The notes under the pieces: model-generated
What the model was told of the DNA's origin: nothing
The model's input: only the letters and a program-made list of their open reading frames with translations
Database searches by the model: none
Position numbers and translations under genes: made by a program
NCBI GenBank assembly: GCA_948144175.1
Contig: CANXME010002579.1
Location: 928,001-992,000, forward strand
Reading direction: 5' to 3'
Source: Closterium sp. NIES-65
Taxonomy: Eukaryota; Streptophyta; Zygnematophyceae; Desmidiales; Closteriaceae
DNA length: 64,000 nt
Shown here: positions 51,401 through 59,817 of the stretch, one piece after another
Position numbering within the stretch: position 1 is the first letter of the stretch
Layout: each line of letters begins with the position of its first letter

Positions 51401-53752
51401 TTTGCTGCTGGTGCTGCTGGAGGTCCTGCCGCTGGAGGTGTTGGTGGCGCTGGTGCTGTCGCTGAGGGTGCTGGTGCTGTCCCTGCTGAGTCTGGAGCTG
51501 CCGCGCGGCCTCGGCCGTACTTCGTTCCGCTCCTACAGCAGGTTCTTGGTCTTTCTCCTTCGGTAGAGTGTCCACAGCCTGTCCAGTCGCAGTCACTGTT
51601 GGAGCCTTCCTCTCCTCTGCCTGCTCCCTCTCCTTACACTGGTCCTACAGGAGGTCTTGCTGAGCGTCGTGAGCCTGCGTCTCGTCCCGCGTCGCCGGTT
51701 TGTGCTGCTCGCGCTAGTGGTCGCGGTTCGCGTCAGCGTCCTCCTCCTGTCCCTGGCACGCACCGGATGTCTCTGCGTCCGTCCACTGCTCCTCTGCGTG
51801 CCCCTTTGCCTTCTCCTCCTGAGTCCTCTCTTCCTGCGCTTGCCGACCCTGAGTCGGACTCTCTTCGCGCTGCCAGTCCTACTGTCACGCGTCTGCTTGC
51901 TACTGTCGTCACTGACCCCTCTTTTGAGTCCACTGCTGCGTCTGCTCTAGTGGCTGAGCTCGTTGACTTTGCTGCTCGCTGTCGTCTCGACTACGCTGCT
52001 AGTCTTGTTGCTGAGTCTGCGTCTGTCTGTCCTCCGTCCGTCGAGGGTGAGTGTGCTCTTGGCACGGACGTCCTAGAGGACAGGCAGGATGAGTTACAGT
52101 GTCTAGCGGCTGCTTCACCTCATCTCGCGTCTGTACTGCTTGCCCCTGAGGGAGACCCGGATGCACTAGACATCCCGACTCCGCGTTCTTACGCGGAGGC
52201 CGTAGAGGGTCCCTACTCCTCTCAGTGGCAGGCAGCTATGGATGCAGAGATGGCTTCCTGGAAGTCCACAGGCTCCTACGTTGACGCGGTTCCCCCTCCT
52301 GGGGCGAACATCGTCAGTGGCATGTGGATCTTCAGGGTGAAGCGGCCGCCGGGCTCTCCACCTGTCTTCAAGGCACGGTACGTTGCTCGTGGCTTCAGTC
52401 AGCGGCAGGGAGTTGACTACTTTCAGACCTTCTCTCCCACCCCGAAGATGACCACTCTTCGGGTGCTGCTGCACATAGCCGCTCAGCGCGACTACGAGCT
52501 TCACTCTCTCGACTTCAGCACTGCGTTCCTGCAGGGTAGCCTGCACGAGGAGATCTGGCTGCGCCGTCCACCTGGCTTCACTGGGACTTTCCCTCCTGGC
52601 ACCCAGTGGAGCCTCCGACGGCCAGTCTACGGTCTCCGCCAGGCACCGCGTGAGTGGCACGACACACTGAGGACTACGCTTGCGGCTCTTGGGTTTGCTC
52701 CTTCTACTGCTGACCCGTCGCTGTTTCTGCGCACCGACACTTCACTGCCGCCGTTCTACATCCTCGTGTACGTCGACGACTTGGTCTTTGCCACAGCGGA
52801 CACTGCTGGACTCGCCTACGTGAAGTCCGAACTGCTGAAGAGACACACGTGCACAGACCTGGGTGAACTGCGCAGCTACCTTGGCTTGCAGATCACTCGG
52901 GACAGAGCACGCCGCACCATTACCTTGACTCAGTCACACATGGTGCAGCAGGTCCTTCAGCGCTTTGGCTTCACGTACTCCTCGCCTCAGGCCACTCCTC
53001 TGCCTACTCGCCACTCACTCTCAGCTCTGCCTTCGGATGAGTCCGTAGAGTCGAGTGGTCCGTATGCAGAGCTTGTTGGCTGCCTCATGTACCTGATGAC
53101 CTGCACACGACCTGACCTTGCATACCCTCTGAGCATTCTTGCACGCTATGTTGCTCCTGGGAGACACAGACCAGAGCACATGGCTGCAGCGAAGAGGGTA
53201 TTGCGCTACCTGTGCAGTACGTCGGGCATGGGGCTAGTGCTTGGAGGGCGGAGTCCAGTGGTCCTTACCGGCCACGCGGACGCTTCTTGGGCTGACGACC
53301 AGGCTACGCAGCGGTCGTCACAGGGTTACACCTTCAGCCTTGGTTCCGGCTCTGTCTCGTGGCGGTCTACTCGCTCGTCTTCGGTTCTCGGCTCTAGTTG
53401 TGAGGCTGAGATCTACGCCGGGGCCATGGCTGCACAGGAGCTTCGCTGGCTCACCTACCTGCTGACTGACCTTGGAGAGCCACCTCGTTCTCCTCCAGTG
53501 CTGTACGTAGACAACAAGGCCATGCTGGCCTTGTGTCGAGAGCAGCGCTTGGAGCACAGAACGAAGCACATTGCTCTCCGCTACTTCCTTGCTCGTGAGC
53601 TGCAGCAGCGTGGTCAGTTGCGACTTGCGTACGTGGCCTCTGAGGCCAACACTGCTGATGTGTTCACCAAGGCACTCGCGCCTTGTGACCATCAGCGCTT
53701 TTGCACCCAGCTGGGTCTTGTGCCTGTCTTGCCTCACTTGCTCTCCTCTTGA
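48488..53752 (+). CDS. Intact copia Pol polyprotein of element D (1754 residues), lacking the Gag capsid domain
   Basis: Start taken at the first in-frame ATG (48488), which begins the same MQ-type N-terminus as in element E; stop is TGA at 53750-53752. Two LREWY units come first, then the zinc knuckle CX13CX4HX4C (residues 77 to about 101), aspartic protease with DSGAS at 224, integrase with HHCC (ending CVPC), the first catalytic Asp in MDVWGP, HSDRGGEF at 515-522 and NGIAERR, then a linker of AEPGG-type repeats holding two LREWF modules exactly 300 bases apart. Reverse transcriptase has YVDD at 1428-1431. RNase H has GHADASWADD, SCEAEIYA and YVDNKA. Every catalytic residue I can check is present. 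Without a capsid domain the element would need particles made by another member such as a B, C or F type. The linker repeats are hydrophilic and probably disordered. Confidence 0.88.
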   Translation: MQPQRRLRESLTPQQLREWYAGWGCRGGDATPTSTPAASTRGGGQMQLPRPSRVSLMPRQLREWYAQSGGSLSAVRCSYVIRTGTRTGQPCGTRSHTQSRCFARLSDAWRTVFGDEAELPDWVELLRKRVDIYALDYDAILTAMYALPTSADRAGHLCVPPDPGIGPAALATGEAAALGASESPAPGTGAAAALGASESASSGAGEAALSGTALASASLTFTLDSGASRSFFRDRTTLTPLGRPVAVSLADPSGGPVLAHFSTVLPCPAAPSGTLSGLYLPSFSTNLVSGADLQDAGVHQFTPASQRVTHCTDARTGRHLATFSRRPGSSLYTLTTESPPVPASGQVAASGQVFAAASRSGPESAPCSCRLLSHETLLWHHRLGHPSLPRLRGMASRVLVSGLPQSLPPLPSGPGPSCVPCVEGRLRAAPHSSQFPPTEAPLQTLHMDVWGPAPVRGQGHERYFLLVVDDYSRYTSVFPLRSKGAVTEVLIDWIREARLQLRRSFGSDFPVLHLHSDRGGEFSSRLLRDYCRAQGIRQTFTLPDSPQQNGIAERRIGMVMDVARTSMMHAAAPHFLWPFAVRYAAHQLNLHPRVSRPAMSPVLLWTGKVGDASAFRVWGSRAFVRDLSADKLSPRAAPCVFLGFPPDALGWQFYHPSSRRVLSSQDVTFDESVPFYRLFPYRTPSLPPPPDFLVPVPPPVDPLPPQVPAPSGVSQVDTVEPVEVAAESGPAAGAEPGGAAAGGAEPGGAEPGGARPGGAESGGAEPGGAEPEGATSGAAEPGGAGPGGAEPAPAGPGGSPVLPSRREPLSPQELREWFARRWRRAAGAGASSPAEGAAGPGAAGPASPTGAGATESGGAESGAAEPGSAESGAAEPGGATSGAAVPGGAESGAAEPGVSPAAASRREPLSPQELREWFARRWRSAAGAGASSTVEGAGAAGPGAAGPAGPTGAGAAEGVGAETTAVCPGGGFAAGAAGGPAAGGVGGAGAVAEGAGAVPAESGAAARPRPYFVPLLQQVLGLSPSVECPQPVQSQSLLEPSSPLPAPSPYTGPTGGLAERREPASRPASPVCAARASGRGSRQRPPPVPGTHRMSLRPSTAPLRAPLPSPPESSLPALADPESDSLRAASPTVTRLLATVVTDPSFESTAASALVAELVDFAARCRLDYAASLVAESASVCPPSVEGECALGTDVLEDRQDELQCLAAASPHLASVLLAPEGDPDALDIPTPRSYAEAVEGPYSSQWQAAMDAEMASWKSTGSYVDAVPPPGANIVSGMWIFRVKRPPGSPPVFKARYVARGFSQRQGVDYFQTFSPTPKMTTLRVLLHIAAQRDYELHSLDFSTAFLQGSLHEEIWLRRPPGFTGTFPPGTQWSLRRPVYGLRQAPREWHDTLRTTLAALGFAPSTADPSLFLRTDTSLPPFYILVYVDDLVFATADTAGLAYVKSELLKRHTCTDLGELRSYLGLQITRDRARRTITLTQSHMVQQVLQRFGFTYSSPQATPLPTRHSLSALPSDESVESSGPYAELVGCLMYLMTCTRPDLAYPLSILARYVAPGRHRPEHMAAAKRVLRYLCSTSGMGLVLGGRSPVVLTGHADASWADDQATQRSSQGYTFSLGSGSVSWRSTRSSSVLGSSCEAEIYAGAMAAQELRWLTYLLTDLGEPPRSPPVLYVDNKAMLALCREQRLEHRTKHIALRYFLARELQQRGQLRLAYVASEANTADVFTKALAPCDHQRFCTQLGLVPVLPHLLSS
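50907..51506 (+). repeat. 300-bp tandem duplication in the integrase-reverse transcriptase linker of D
   Basis: The sequence for REPLSPQELREWFARRWR begins near 50907 and again near 51207, and the residues after each copy (AAGAGASS and beyond) also match. Other copies of the family have one such module here. Confidence 0.75.
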
Positions 53753-53958
53753 CTTCACTTGTACTGTGACATATATCTATACCTGCTCTTGCTTGTCTAG
53801 TTTTATATATATGTCTGTACTCCTGCATGTGAACTGGCCTCTGGCCCTGCTCTTGTGCTCGGACTGTGTGGTGACTTTGTGATCCACCCTGAGCTTGCTT
53901 TGCTTTGCTTGACTGGTCTTGTGACCCCTTGTTCTCCCCCACTTTGCTTATGGGGGTG
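53753..53958 (+). other. 3' untranslated region and polypurine tract of element D
   Basis: Contains the conserved CTCGGACTGTGTGGTGAC block and ends TATGGGGGTG before the LTR. Confidence 0.75.
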
Positions 53959-54090
53959 TGTCAAACATTATATATGTCCTGCTTGTGTAGGCTACAGTGG
54001 GTTAGCCTATAGGGGGTACACAATTCTAGGGTTTCCTACTTGTACTCATTTCACTGCTAGTTCATTCATTCCTGCTCGCTTATTCTCACA
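53959..54090 (+). repeat. 3' LTR of element D (132 bp)
   Basis: Two differences from 47165-47296; followed by the duplication GTTCT. Confidence 0.92.
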
Positions 54091-54095
54091 GTTCT
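54091..54095. repeat. Right target-site duplication of element D (GTTCT)
   Basis: Exact match to 47160-47164. Confidence 0.9.
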
Positions 54096-54642
54096 TTTGG
54101 CCGAAAATGGCCTTCGCGGATTCTATCCGCACCAGTGGTGCGTCGGTTCAGGTTGGGCACTGTCCGAAGCTGGGCGCATCAAGAAAACCGAGAAAACATG
54201 CAGAACAGCACTTAATTGACACTGTACTAGGACCGCCCCTTTGTTCCACGCCAATTCCTCGCCAGGCAATTGGTCCGCACCGCTGGTTTGACCTCTTGAG
54301 GTGAAATCACCTCCGCACCACTGATAACGGGGCTGGAACAAAAAGGCAGAAAAAATTCTCAGGGCAGCTTGAACGCCCAACCACCGACCGAAATCAAATT
54401 TCAAGAAAATATTTTCTCGAGTCCTTGCTGCTCGAAACCTATGTGGGTGGAGGAAGGAATGGGGGGAGAGGTTACCCTCCGTTCACATTTCTGCCGGACC
54501 GGGTTCCCGATGGGCAGACCCGAGTTTGGCCGAGTTGTTCAAACGAGAAGTTTATCTCGGTTATTGTCAGAACTAACAGTCAAAAACAAGAATGAAGAAA
54601 GGAGGAGGTTGCACTAGTAACTCATGAAGGTTCAGTTATAAC
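54096..54642. other. Spacer, no gene recognised
   Basis: Contains short inverted strings around CCGCACCAGTGGTGCG (near 54128) and a similar CCGCACCACTG near 54312. No gene signal. Confidence 0.5.
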
Positions 54643-54785
54643 TGTCAGAATGTCATTATTGTCTAGCCTGCAGGGGGGTACTCTTTAGCGAGTACAACCC
54701 AATTAGGGTTTCCTATATGTATCTCAACTGCTGCTAGTGCAACCTCTCCTTTCTTCATTCGTGTTTTTGACTGCTAGTTCTGACA
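54643..54785 (+). repeat. 5' LTR of element H
   Basis: Shares with the 3' LTR the run from GTCTAGCCTGCAG to CTGCTAGTTCT with several substitutions, more than seen between LTRs of C, D or E. Confidence 0.85.
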
Positions 54786-54834
54786 TGCTATCAGAGCAGG
54801 TCGACCCTCCTGGGTCGATCCTGTGGGTGGGCCC
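54786..54834 (+). other. Primer-binding site, adjacent hairpin and GGGCCC of element H
   Basis: TGCTATCAGAGC at 54786-54797. Bases 54799-54807 (GGTCGACCC) pair with 54812-54820 (GGGTCGATC, one G-U) around TCCT. GGGCCC is at 54829-54834. Confidence 0.73.
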
Positions 54835-55883
54835 CACCCGTTGCTTCCGCTAGTCTAGTGCTGTCGCGCGCCCCGGGTGCGTGACCCTTTCTTCCTGCCG
54901 CGCACTCGGAGCGCGCGGCGTTTTTCATCCCGCCGTGCGATCGGGGCGTGCGGCGGTTTTCTGCCCGCCGTGCGCCACGAGGTGTGCGGCGGTTTCCTGC
55001 TTCGCGCGGCGGTTTTCTACCCGCCATGCGCTCGGGACGCGTGGTGGTTTCCTGCCCGCCGCGCACCCTGGGCGCACGCGGCGGTTTCGCGTTCCGTCGA
55101 CCCGAGCGCCCGTCCCCGTTGACCTGCACGCGACTCCCCGTCGCCCTTCGCGGCAGCCCCGTCGACCCGCGTGCCGCCCCCGGCGACCCGCGTGTCGCCC
55201 TGCGGCCCCTCTCCCCGCACACCTGAGTTTGCTTACCGCACACCCGAGTTCGCTTCCCGCACGCTTGTGCACGCTTCGCGCACACCTGAGCTCGCTTACC
55301 GCACACTCAGAATATGGGGGTGACGGGTATGGGGGTGGCGGGTGTGCGCGGTCCCCTGCTCCTCTTCCTCCTCCGTCTCCCGCTACTGCAGCTGCCGCTG
55401 AGGGGGGTGGGTGTGTGGGAGACGAATGAGTGGTGCTAGGGGGGTGACGTGGGAGTGGAGCTAGGGGTACAGCAAGGGGTGTGTGAAAGAGGGGTGTCGG
55501 ACAGTTGGGGGAGGTTGCGTGGAGGCTGCCGTCGTGTCGCCTACAGCGCCAGTCGTCCGGAGCCTGTCTTGCTCTCCGTAGCCCAGCGAGCCTGCTATGC
55601 CTGTCGCCTGTGGGTCCGTTGCTCCTGCCGCTCGTCGTAGCCATGGAGCCAGTTACTCCTGTAGTCCGGAGCCTGTCTTGCTCTCGGTAGCCACTGTGCC
55701 AGTCGCTCCTGTTGCCCGTGTGTCTGTAGCTTCAGCCGTTTCCTCCCATCTCCTCTCCTCTCACAGTCCAGCCTCCTCCTCCTCACGTGCCCATTGTGAA
55801 TGCCTCTAGCTGTGCTTGCCCTTGTGAACCTGCTCTATGACTGCTTGCTGTGCTGATTATACCCCACTTTGACCATGGGGGTG
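54835..55883 (+). other. Non-coding interior of element H
   Basis: GC-rich, with loosely repeated CGCCGTGCGC-type strings at about 54870-55200 and a duplicated GTCCGGAGCCTGTCTTGCTCTC (near 55556 and 55662). No believable protein. The part at about 55690-55800 matches element I in reverse complement. Confidence 0.65.
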
Positions 55884-56026
55884 TGTCAGAATTTTATTAT
55901 TGTCTAGCCTGCAGTGGGGTACTCTATAGCGAGTACAACCCAATTAGGGTTTCCTATATGTATCTCAACTGCTGCTAGTGCAACCTCTCCTTTCTTCATT
56001 CTTGTTTCTGACTGCTAGTTCTAACA
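55884..56026 (+). repeat. 3' LTR of element H
   Basis: Follows CATGGGGGTG and ends CTAACA, where the 5' copy ends CTGACA. Confidence 0.83.
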
Positions 56027-56757
56027 ACACATTCTCGGAAAGCGGATAGAATTCGCCAATGAGTACGCGCCTTATCCATCAGAAGACGCTCCCCCCTGAT
56101 TCCTCGTCTGACTTGCAAGTTGCAACCCTCGGGCGTTTCTCACTGTGAGAGCAAATTTGGCTTTGCTCCCACATTGTTGCTCTCGCATAGGACTCACTAG
56201 ATAGAGATTTAGATACGTCGAAGCTGGCGTCAACTTCTCAGACGCGAATTTAGTAGTATTCCTGATACAAGTCAGCTTACGCCGTTCTCCGCCGCACTTA
56301 ATGCCGTATTACTCTCGGAATAAAGGAAGCTACCCTTTCCCGTCTTCGACTGTTCTACACGCCGCTCCTCCCCATGCGCGGTTGAGAACGTCAAACAAGC
56401 CGATCCGATTCCAGCATGGGTTCTGCGACATTTTGAGGGGGCGTTATCCTATCAGATTTTTTTAGAATGACTGAAGTTATTCTCTTCGGTATCGCATGTA
56501 GAATTCCAAAAGAAGCTCAAATTTGGCATTACTACTCTTCGAGTCGCCTCTCGCTATGAGTGTTGTGACCCTCGTCGCTTCCAATCAAGCGCTCTGCGCT
56601 GATTCGTGCACGTGGATACACGGTAAACTCGTAGCTGGCGAAGTTACCGAAGCGTTTTGCGAGCATCGACTGCGATGCTGCGTGTCGGTTTACGTACGGC
56701 AGAGATCGACTTGGCCAATCCAAGGTGCAGCGCATCATCGCGGAAAAGGCAGGTGCG
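56027..56757. other. Spacer between H and I, no gene recognised
   Basis: No plausible gene; an open frame of 112 codons at 56523-56861 runs into element I and has no known motif. Includes dispersed repeat copy 2. Confidence 0.5.
56260..56660. repeat. Diverged dispersed repeat, copy 2
   Basis: Shares TCGAGTCGCCTCTCG, ATTCCAAAA and AAGTTACCG in the same order as 26225-26480. Confidence 0.45.
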
Positions 56758-56762
56758 CATTT
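56758..56762. repeat. Left target-site duplication of element I (CATTT)
   Basis: Matches 58239-58243, on the assumption that 56763-56790 is a repair patch replacing the first 15 bases of the LTR. Confidence 0.6.
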
Positions 56763-56790
56763 TGTCAGAATGTGCGTGGGTTTTTCTACG
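56763..56790. other. Patch replacing the end of the 3' LTR of I, with a copied 19-mer
   Basis: GTGCGTGGGTTTTTCTACG at 56772-56790 is identical to 58249-58267, which lies 10 bases beyond the other end of the element. It is preceded by TGTCAGAAT, the start of an H-type LTR. It occupies the place of the missing 15 LTR bases. Confidence 0.6.
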
Positions 56791-56949
56791 TAGAGGTAGG
56801 CGCCATAGCTAGGAAAGCCCTAGCTAGGCAAGAACAGTTTAGGCAAAGAGGGGTTCACTAGCAAGAATGAGGATACAAAAAGCAAACCCTAGAAGGGTTG
56901 TACTCGCTATAGAGCATCCCACTACAGGCTAGACCATAGCATTCTGACA
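56791..56949 (-). repeat. 3' LTR of element I, outer end replaced
   Basis: Aligns with 58080-58238; the first 15 bases of that copy are absent here. Confidence 0.83.
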
Positions 56950-58050
56950 TACCCCCATAGCCAAAGTGGGGTGTAATCAGCAGAGCAAGCAAAGCAGAAC
57001 AAGCTCAAGGTGGATCACAATGTCACCACACATTCTGAGCACAAGTTCAAGAAGCAACAGTTTAAAGTTCACAAATGTAAGCAAAGCTAGAGGCTATCGC
57101 AGAGGGCAAGTGAGGAGGAGGAGGCGAGACTGTAAGAGGAGAGGAGATAGGAGGCGACGACTGAAGCTGCAGACACACGAGCAACAGGAGGCACACTGAC
57201 ACAGCGGCTACCGGAACAGCGCTCCGGACTACTGGAGTAACTGGCCCCGCGGCTAAAAGTAGCGGCAGACGAGCAAAGGACCCACGGGCGACTGGCACAG
57301 GTGGCTGCGATTGGGCTACCGGAGCAACTCCCCGAACTACAGGTGTTGCTCGCGACACGATGGCAACCTCCGTTCAACCTCCCCAAACAGTCCCACCCCC
57401 TATGACACACACCCCCTGCTTCACCCCTAGCTCCACTCCCCTTTCACCCCCCTTAGTACCACTCCGACGGCTCCTACAGGTCCACCCCCCTCAGCGGCAG
57501 CTGCAGCACTGGGAGACGGAGGAGGAGGAGGAGCAGGGGACGGCACATAGAAGCTGCACCCCCATACCCCCCACCCCCAAACCCTAATTCAGGAGAACGG
57601 GCAGCAGGAGGGGTGGGGCGCCATCAGAAGCACGGGGGACAGTGGGCAGGGCAGGGGCAGCGAAGAACGGGCTGCCCACGGGCCTGGCACAGCCTCCTAA
57701 ACCGCGCGCACGCAGACTGAGCCGCGCGCGGGCCTGGCGCGGCCCGTACGGGCCGCGCACGGGCCTGGCGCAGCCCGTACGGGCCGCGCGCGGGTCTGGC
57801 GCAGCCCGTACGGGCCGCGCACAGGCCACGACGGGCGAGGGGGGGCGACGCGCGGGTCCCCGTCGCCCGTCGCAGCACCTCCCGGGAGCGACGCGCGGAG
57901 TGACGGGGCAGAAACCCGCCGCGCGCCTCGGGGCGCACGGTGGGCTGAAAACCCTAATTTCGACGCCGCGCACCACGGGGCGCGCGGCGGACAGGGAGTA
58001 GCAGTAGCAGCGGAAGCAGTGAAGTGGTGGGCCCACAGGCCAGGAGCATA
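56950..58050 (-). other. Non-coding interior of element I
   Basis: Minus strand: GC-rich proximal half with repeats of the type GCCCGTACGGGC (plus-strand about 57740-57830), then a Pro-rich pseudo-frame, then a segment (plus-strand about 57110-57210) resembling element H, then the family 3' untranslated block. Confidence 0.65.
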
Positions 58051-58064
58051 TCGCTCTAATACCA
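58029..58064 (-). other. Primer-binding site, weak hairpin and GGGCCC of element I
   Basis: Minus strand reads TGGTATTAGAGCG from 58064. Only a 4-bp stem GAGC/GCTC (58044-58047 with 58053-58056) is available and it overlaps the primer site. GGGCCC is at 58029-58034. Confidence 0.6.
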
Positions 58065-58238
58065 TGTGATAATAAGTAGTAGAGGTAGGCGCCATAGCAA
58101 GGAAAGCCCTAGCTAGGCAAGAACAGTTTAGGCAAAGAGGGGTTCATTAGCAAGAATGAGGATACAAAAAGCAAACCCTAGAAGGGTTGTACTCGCTATA
58201 GAGCACCCCACTACAGGCTAGAGCATAACATTCTGACA
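58065..58238 (-). repeat. 5' LTR of element I (174 bp)
   Basis: Minus strand starts TGTCAGAATGTTATGC and ends TTATCACA beside the primer-binding site. Confidence 0.87.
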
Positions 58239-58243
58239 CATTT
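58239..58243. repeat. Right target-site duplication of element I (CATTT)
   Basis: Matches 56758-56762. Confidence 0.6.
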
Positions 58244-59812
58244 TTCCGGTGCGTGGGTTTTTCTACGAAAAAACATACACAAAGTCCCAGACAGTACACA
58301 AAAGATCCCTGAACACTGGTGACGCAAAAGTCACAAATTGCCCCCCTCCCCTTACTGAGTTCACTTGCTGGGGCCTCTCGCACCGCCCATTTCATTTCCG
58401 CTCACAGACATGTTCACATCACGAATCAAAATTTCTGGTCAAGTCGCAATGTGCGGCCCATCCAGATTTACTTCAATTGGTGCATGAAGTCGCGTCCACA
58501 AAGATTATGCGCATGTAACATGAACAAGAAAATCGCATTTCAAGCAGGGTTGGGTTCGCATACGGTTGAAAGTGTTTGCAAGCGGTGCATCAGAGGCACT
58601 TCTGCACGACGTCGTGAACCCAAGCCACGAAACAGTTTTCAGGAAACCGTGAGCATCCGCGAAGTATAACGATGAGAAGAAACGTCGTGAGATTCGCACA
58701 TATGAAAATGAACGATGATTGCTGTGTACACGCGTCATATTACAAACTGACGTGGGTGTACCAACCAATCCGCGTTCGGTCTAGCACCACCTCCCAACAC
58801 AGATGCTCCACGTCATAGACTATCATCTCTCCAAGCTAAACTCATGTTCATTCATGAGCATACCAGCGCTGATTCCAACCAATCATTGCAGTGCGCAAAA
58901 TCGGAATCAACGCACACCAGCCTCCCTTATCCACACATCAGCAGGCACAACCTCAAACCACTCTCAACCCCCCTTTATTCTACCCCCCGTCCCACTCTCT
59001 TATGCAGTAGAAATGCTTTATGCATCCAACTTTCTTTCAAGCTTTCTCAACAGTTTTTAGGTTGGATCTTGGTTATCCTCCTACCTACTCTCATTACTCC
59101 AGAAACACTCTTAACATTCGTGACGCCAAGAAATTAGACAATCCCCATCCCCCTGCTAGCAACTTTCGAAGCTACCGCTCAGTCTTGGTCCCTACACTTC
59201 GGGTATTAATGACTGATTTCTGAAGCTATTTGCGACTGCACATCTCACTCTGAATCTACCCCCCTTTGCTTCCACCCTGCCCTCCTAGCCTTCCACCCTT
59301 GTAGTTCATCTCGCGTCACCGTGAGGAACCTCCGCACGCCTAGTGATGGAATGCCGCAGCCGGTGTTGTCACTTTGAATGACAGGTCCGGGCATTGCATA
59401 GTGCACTTGAACCGCTATCATCACTAAAAACATGAGGATCTCTCCTCACATTTGACTCTTTCTCATAGAGTTATGCTATCCCTTTCCAACACCTTATCTT
59501 ATGTCGTTCTTCGTTCGGACGGAGCGTGAAACGTAGTTTTGTCTTAATAAAGCCACGTTAAATAATATCTCCCATTCTCCCTCCTCTCCCCCCCCCCCCC
59601 CCCCCCCCCCTCCTCCCCCCCCTCTTTCCTTCCCCCTCTCTCCGGTGGTTAATCTCTGCATCACCATGACGAACCACCGCACGCTTCGCAAAGGGAAGCC
59701 GCCGCCCGTCGCCTGATACGAATGATTCGGTCAGTGCCGAGTCGCAAGCGTTGCCTGATTTGATTCCACACCCAGCAATAATCGTAGTGTCGCCTGCACA
59801 TCTCGTTCGACA
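58244..59812. other. Spacer, no gene recognised
   Basis: AT-richer sequence without a gene signal. It holds a long C run at about 59587-59612, which may be of uncertain length in the assembly, and two diverged direct repeats at about 59317-59376 and 59661-59721. Confidence 0.5.
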
Positions 59813-59817
59813 TCTAT
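59813..59817. repeat. Left flanking 5-mer of element F (CTATC), candidate target duplication
   Basis: Directly precedes the LTR; the partner would lie right of the window and cannot be checked. Confidence 0.4.

Larger units (their letters stand above)
47165..54090 (+). mobile_element. Ty1/copia retrotransposon D, complete, uninterrupted pol, no Gag capsid domain
   Basis: Bounded by 132-bp LTRs with two differences (47165-47296 and 53959-54090) and by the duplication GTTCT. All pol motifs are intact, but like E the frame begins with LREWY units, without a capsid domain. From the protease on it is very close to element C; its 5' part is like E, pointing to recombination. Confidence 0.93.
54643..56026 (+). 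mobile_element. Short non-autonomous LTR element H (about 1.4 kb, TRIM-like)
   Basis: Two LTRs of 143 bp (54643-54785 and 55884-56026) begin TGTCAGAAT and end in TGACA/TAACA. A primer-binding site follows the first and the polypurine tract CATGGGGGTG precedes the second. The 1.1-kb interior has no Gag or Pol. No matching 5-bp duplication was found (ATAAC left, ACACA right), so an end may have mutated or recombined. The interior near its 3' end resembles that of element I. Confidence 0.85.
56763..58238 (-). mobile_element. Short non-autonomous LTR element I (about 1.5 kb, minus strand)
   Basis: LTRs at 56791-56949 (15 bases short at its outer end) and 58065-58238 enclose a 1.1-kb interior with no Gag or Pol. 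The minus strand has the primer-binding site at 58064-58051 and a polypurine tract (CTATGGGGGTA) before the LTR end at 56949. Its 3' untranslated region carries the CTCAGAATGTGTGGTGACA block of the autonomous elements, which suggests mobilisation by them. Confidence 0.83.

Noticed and set aside
57360..57587. Pro-rich frame in element I as a coding gene
   Set aside because: Lies inside the non-coding interior of a short LTR element, antisense to it and not shared with element H.
59587..59612. Long C run as a functional site
   Set aside because: Most likely a homopolymer of uncertain length in the assembly.
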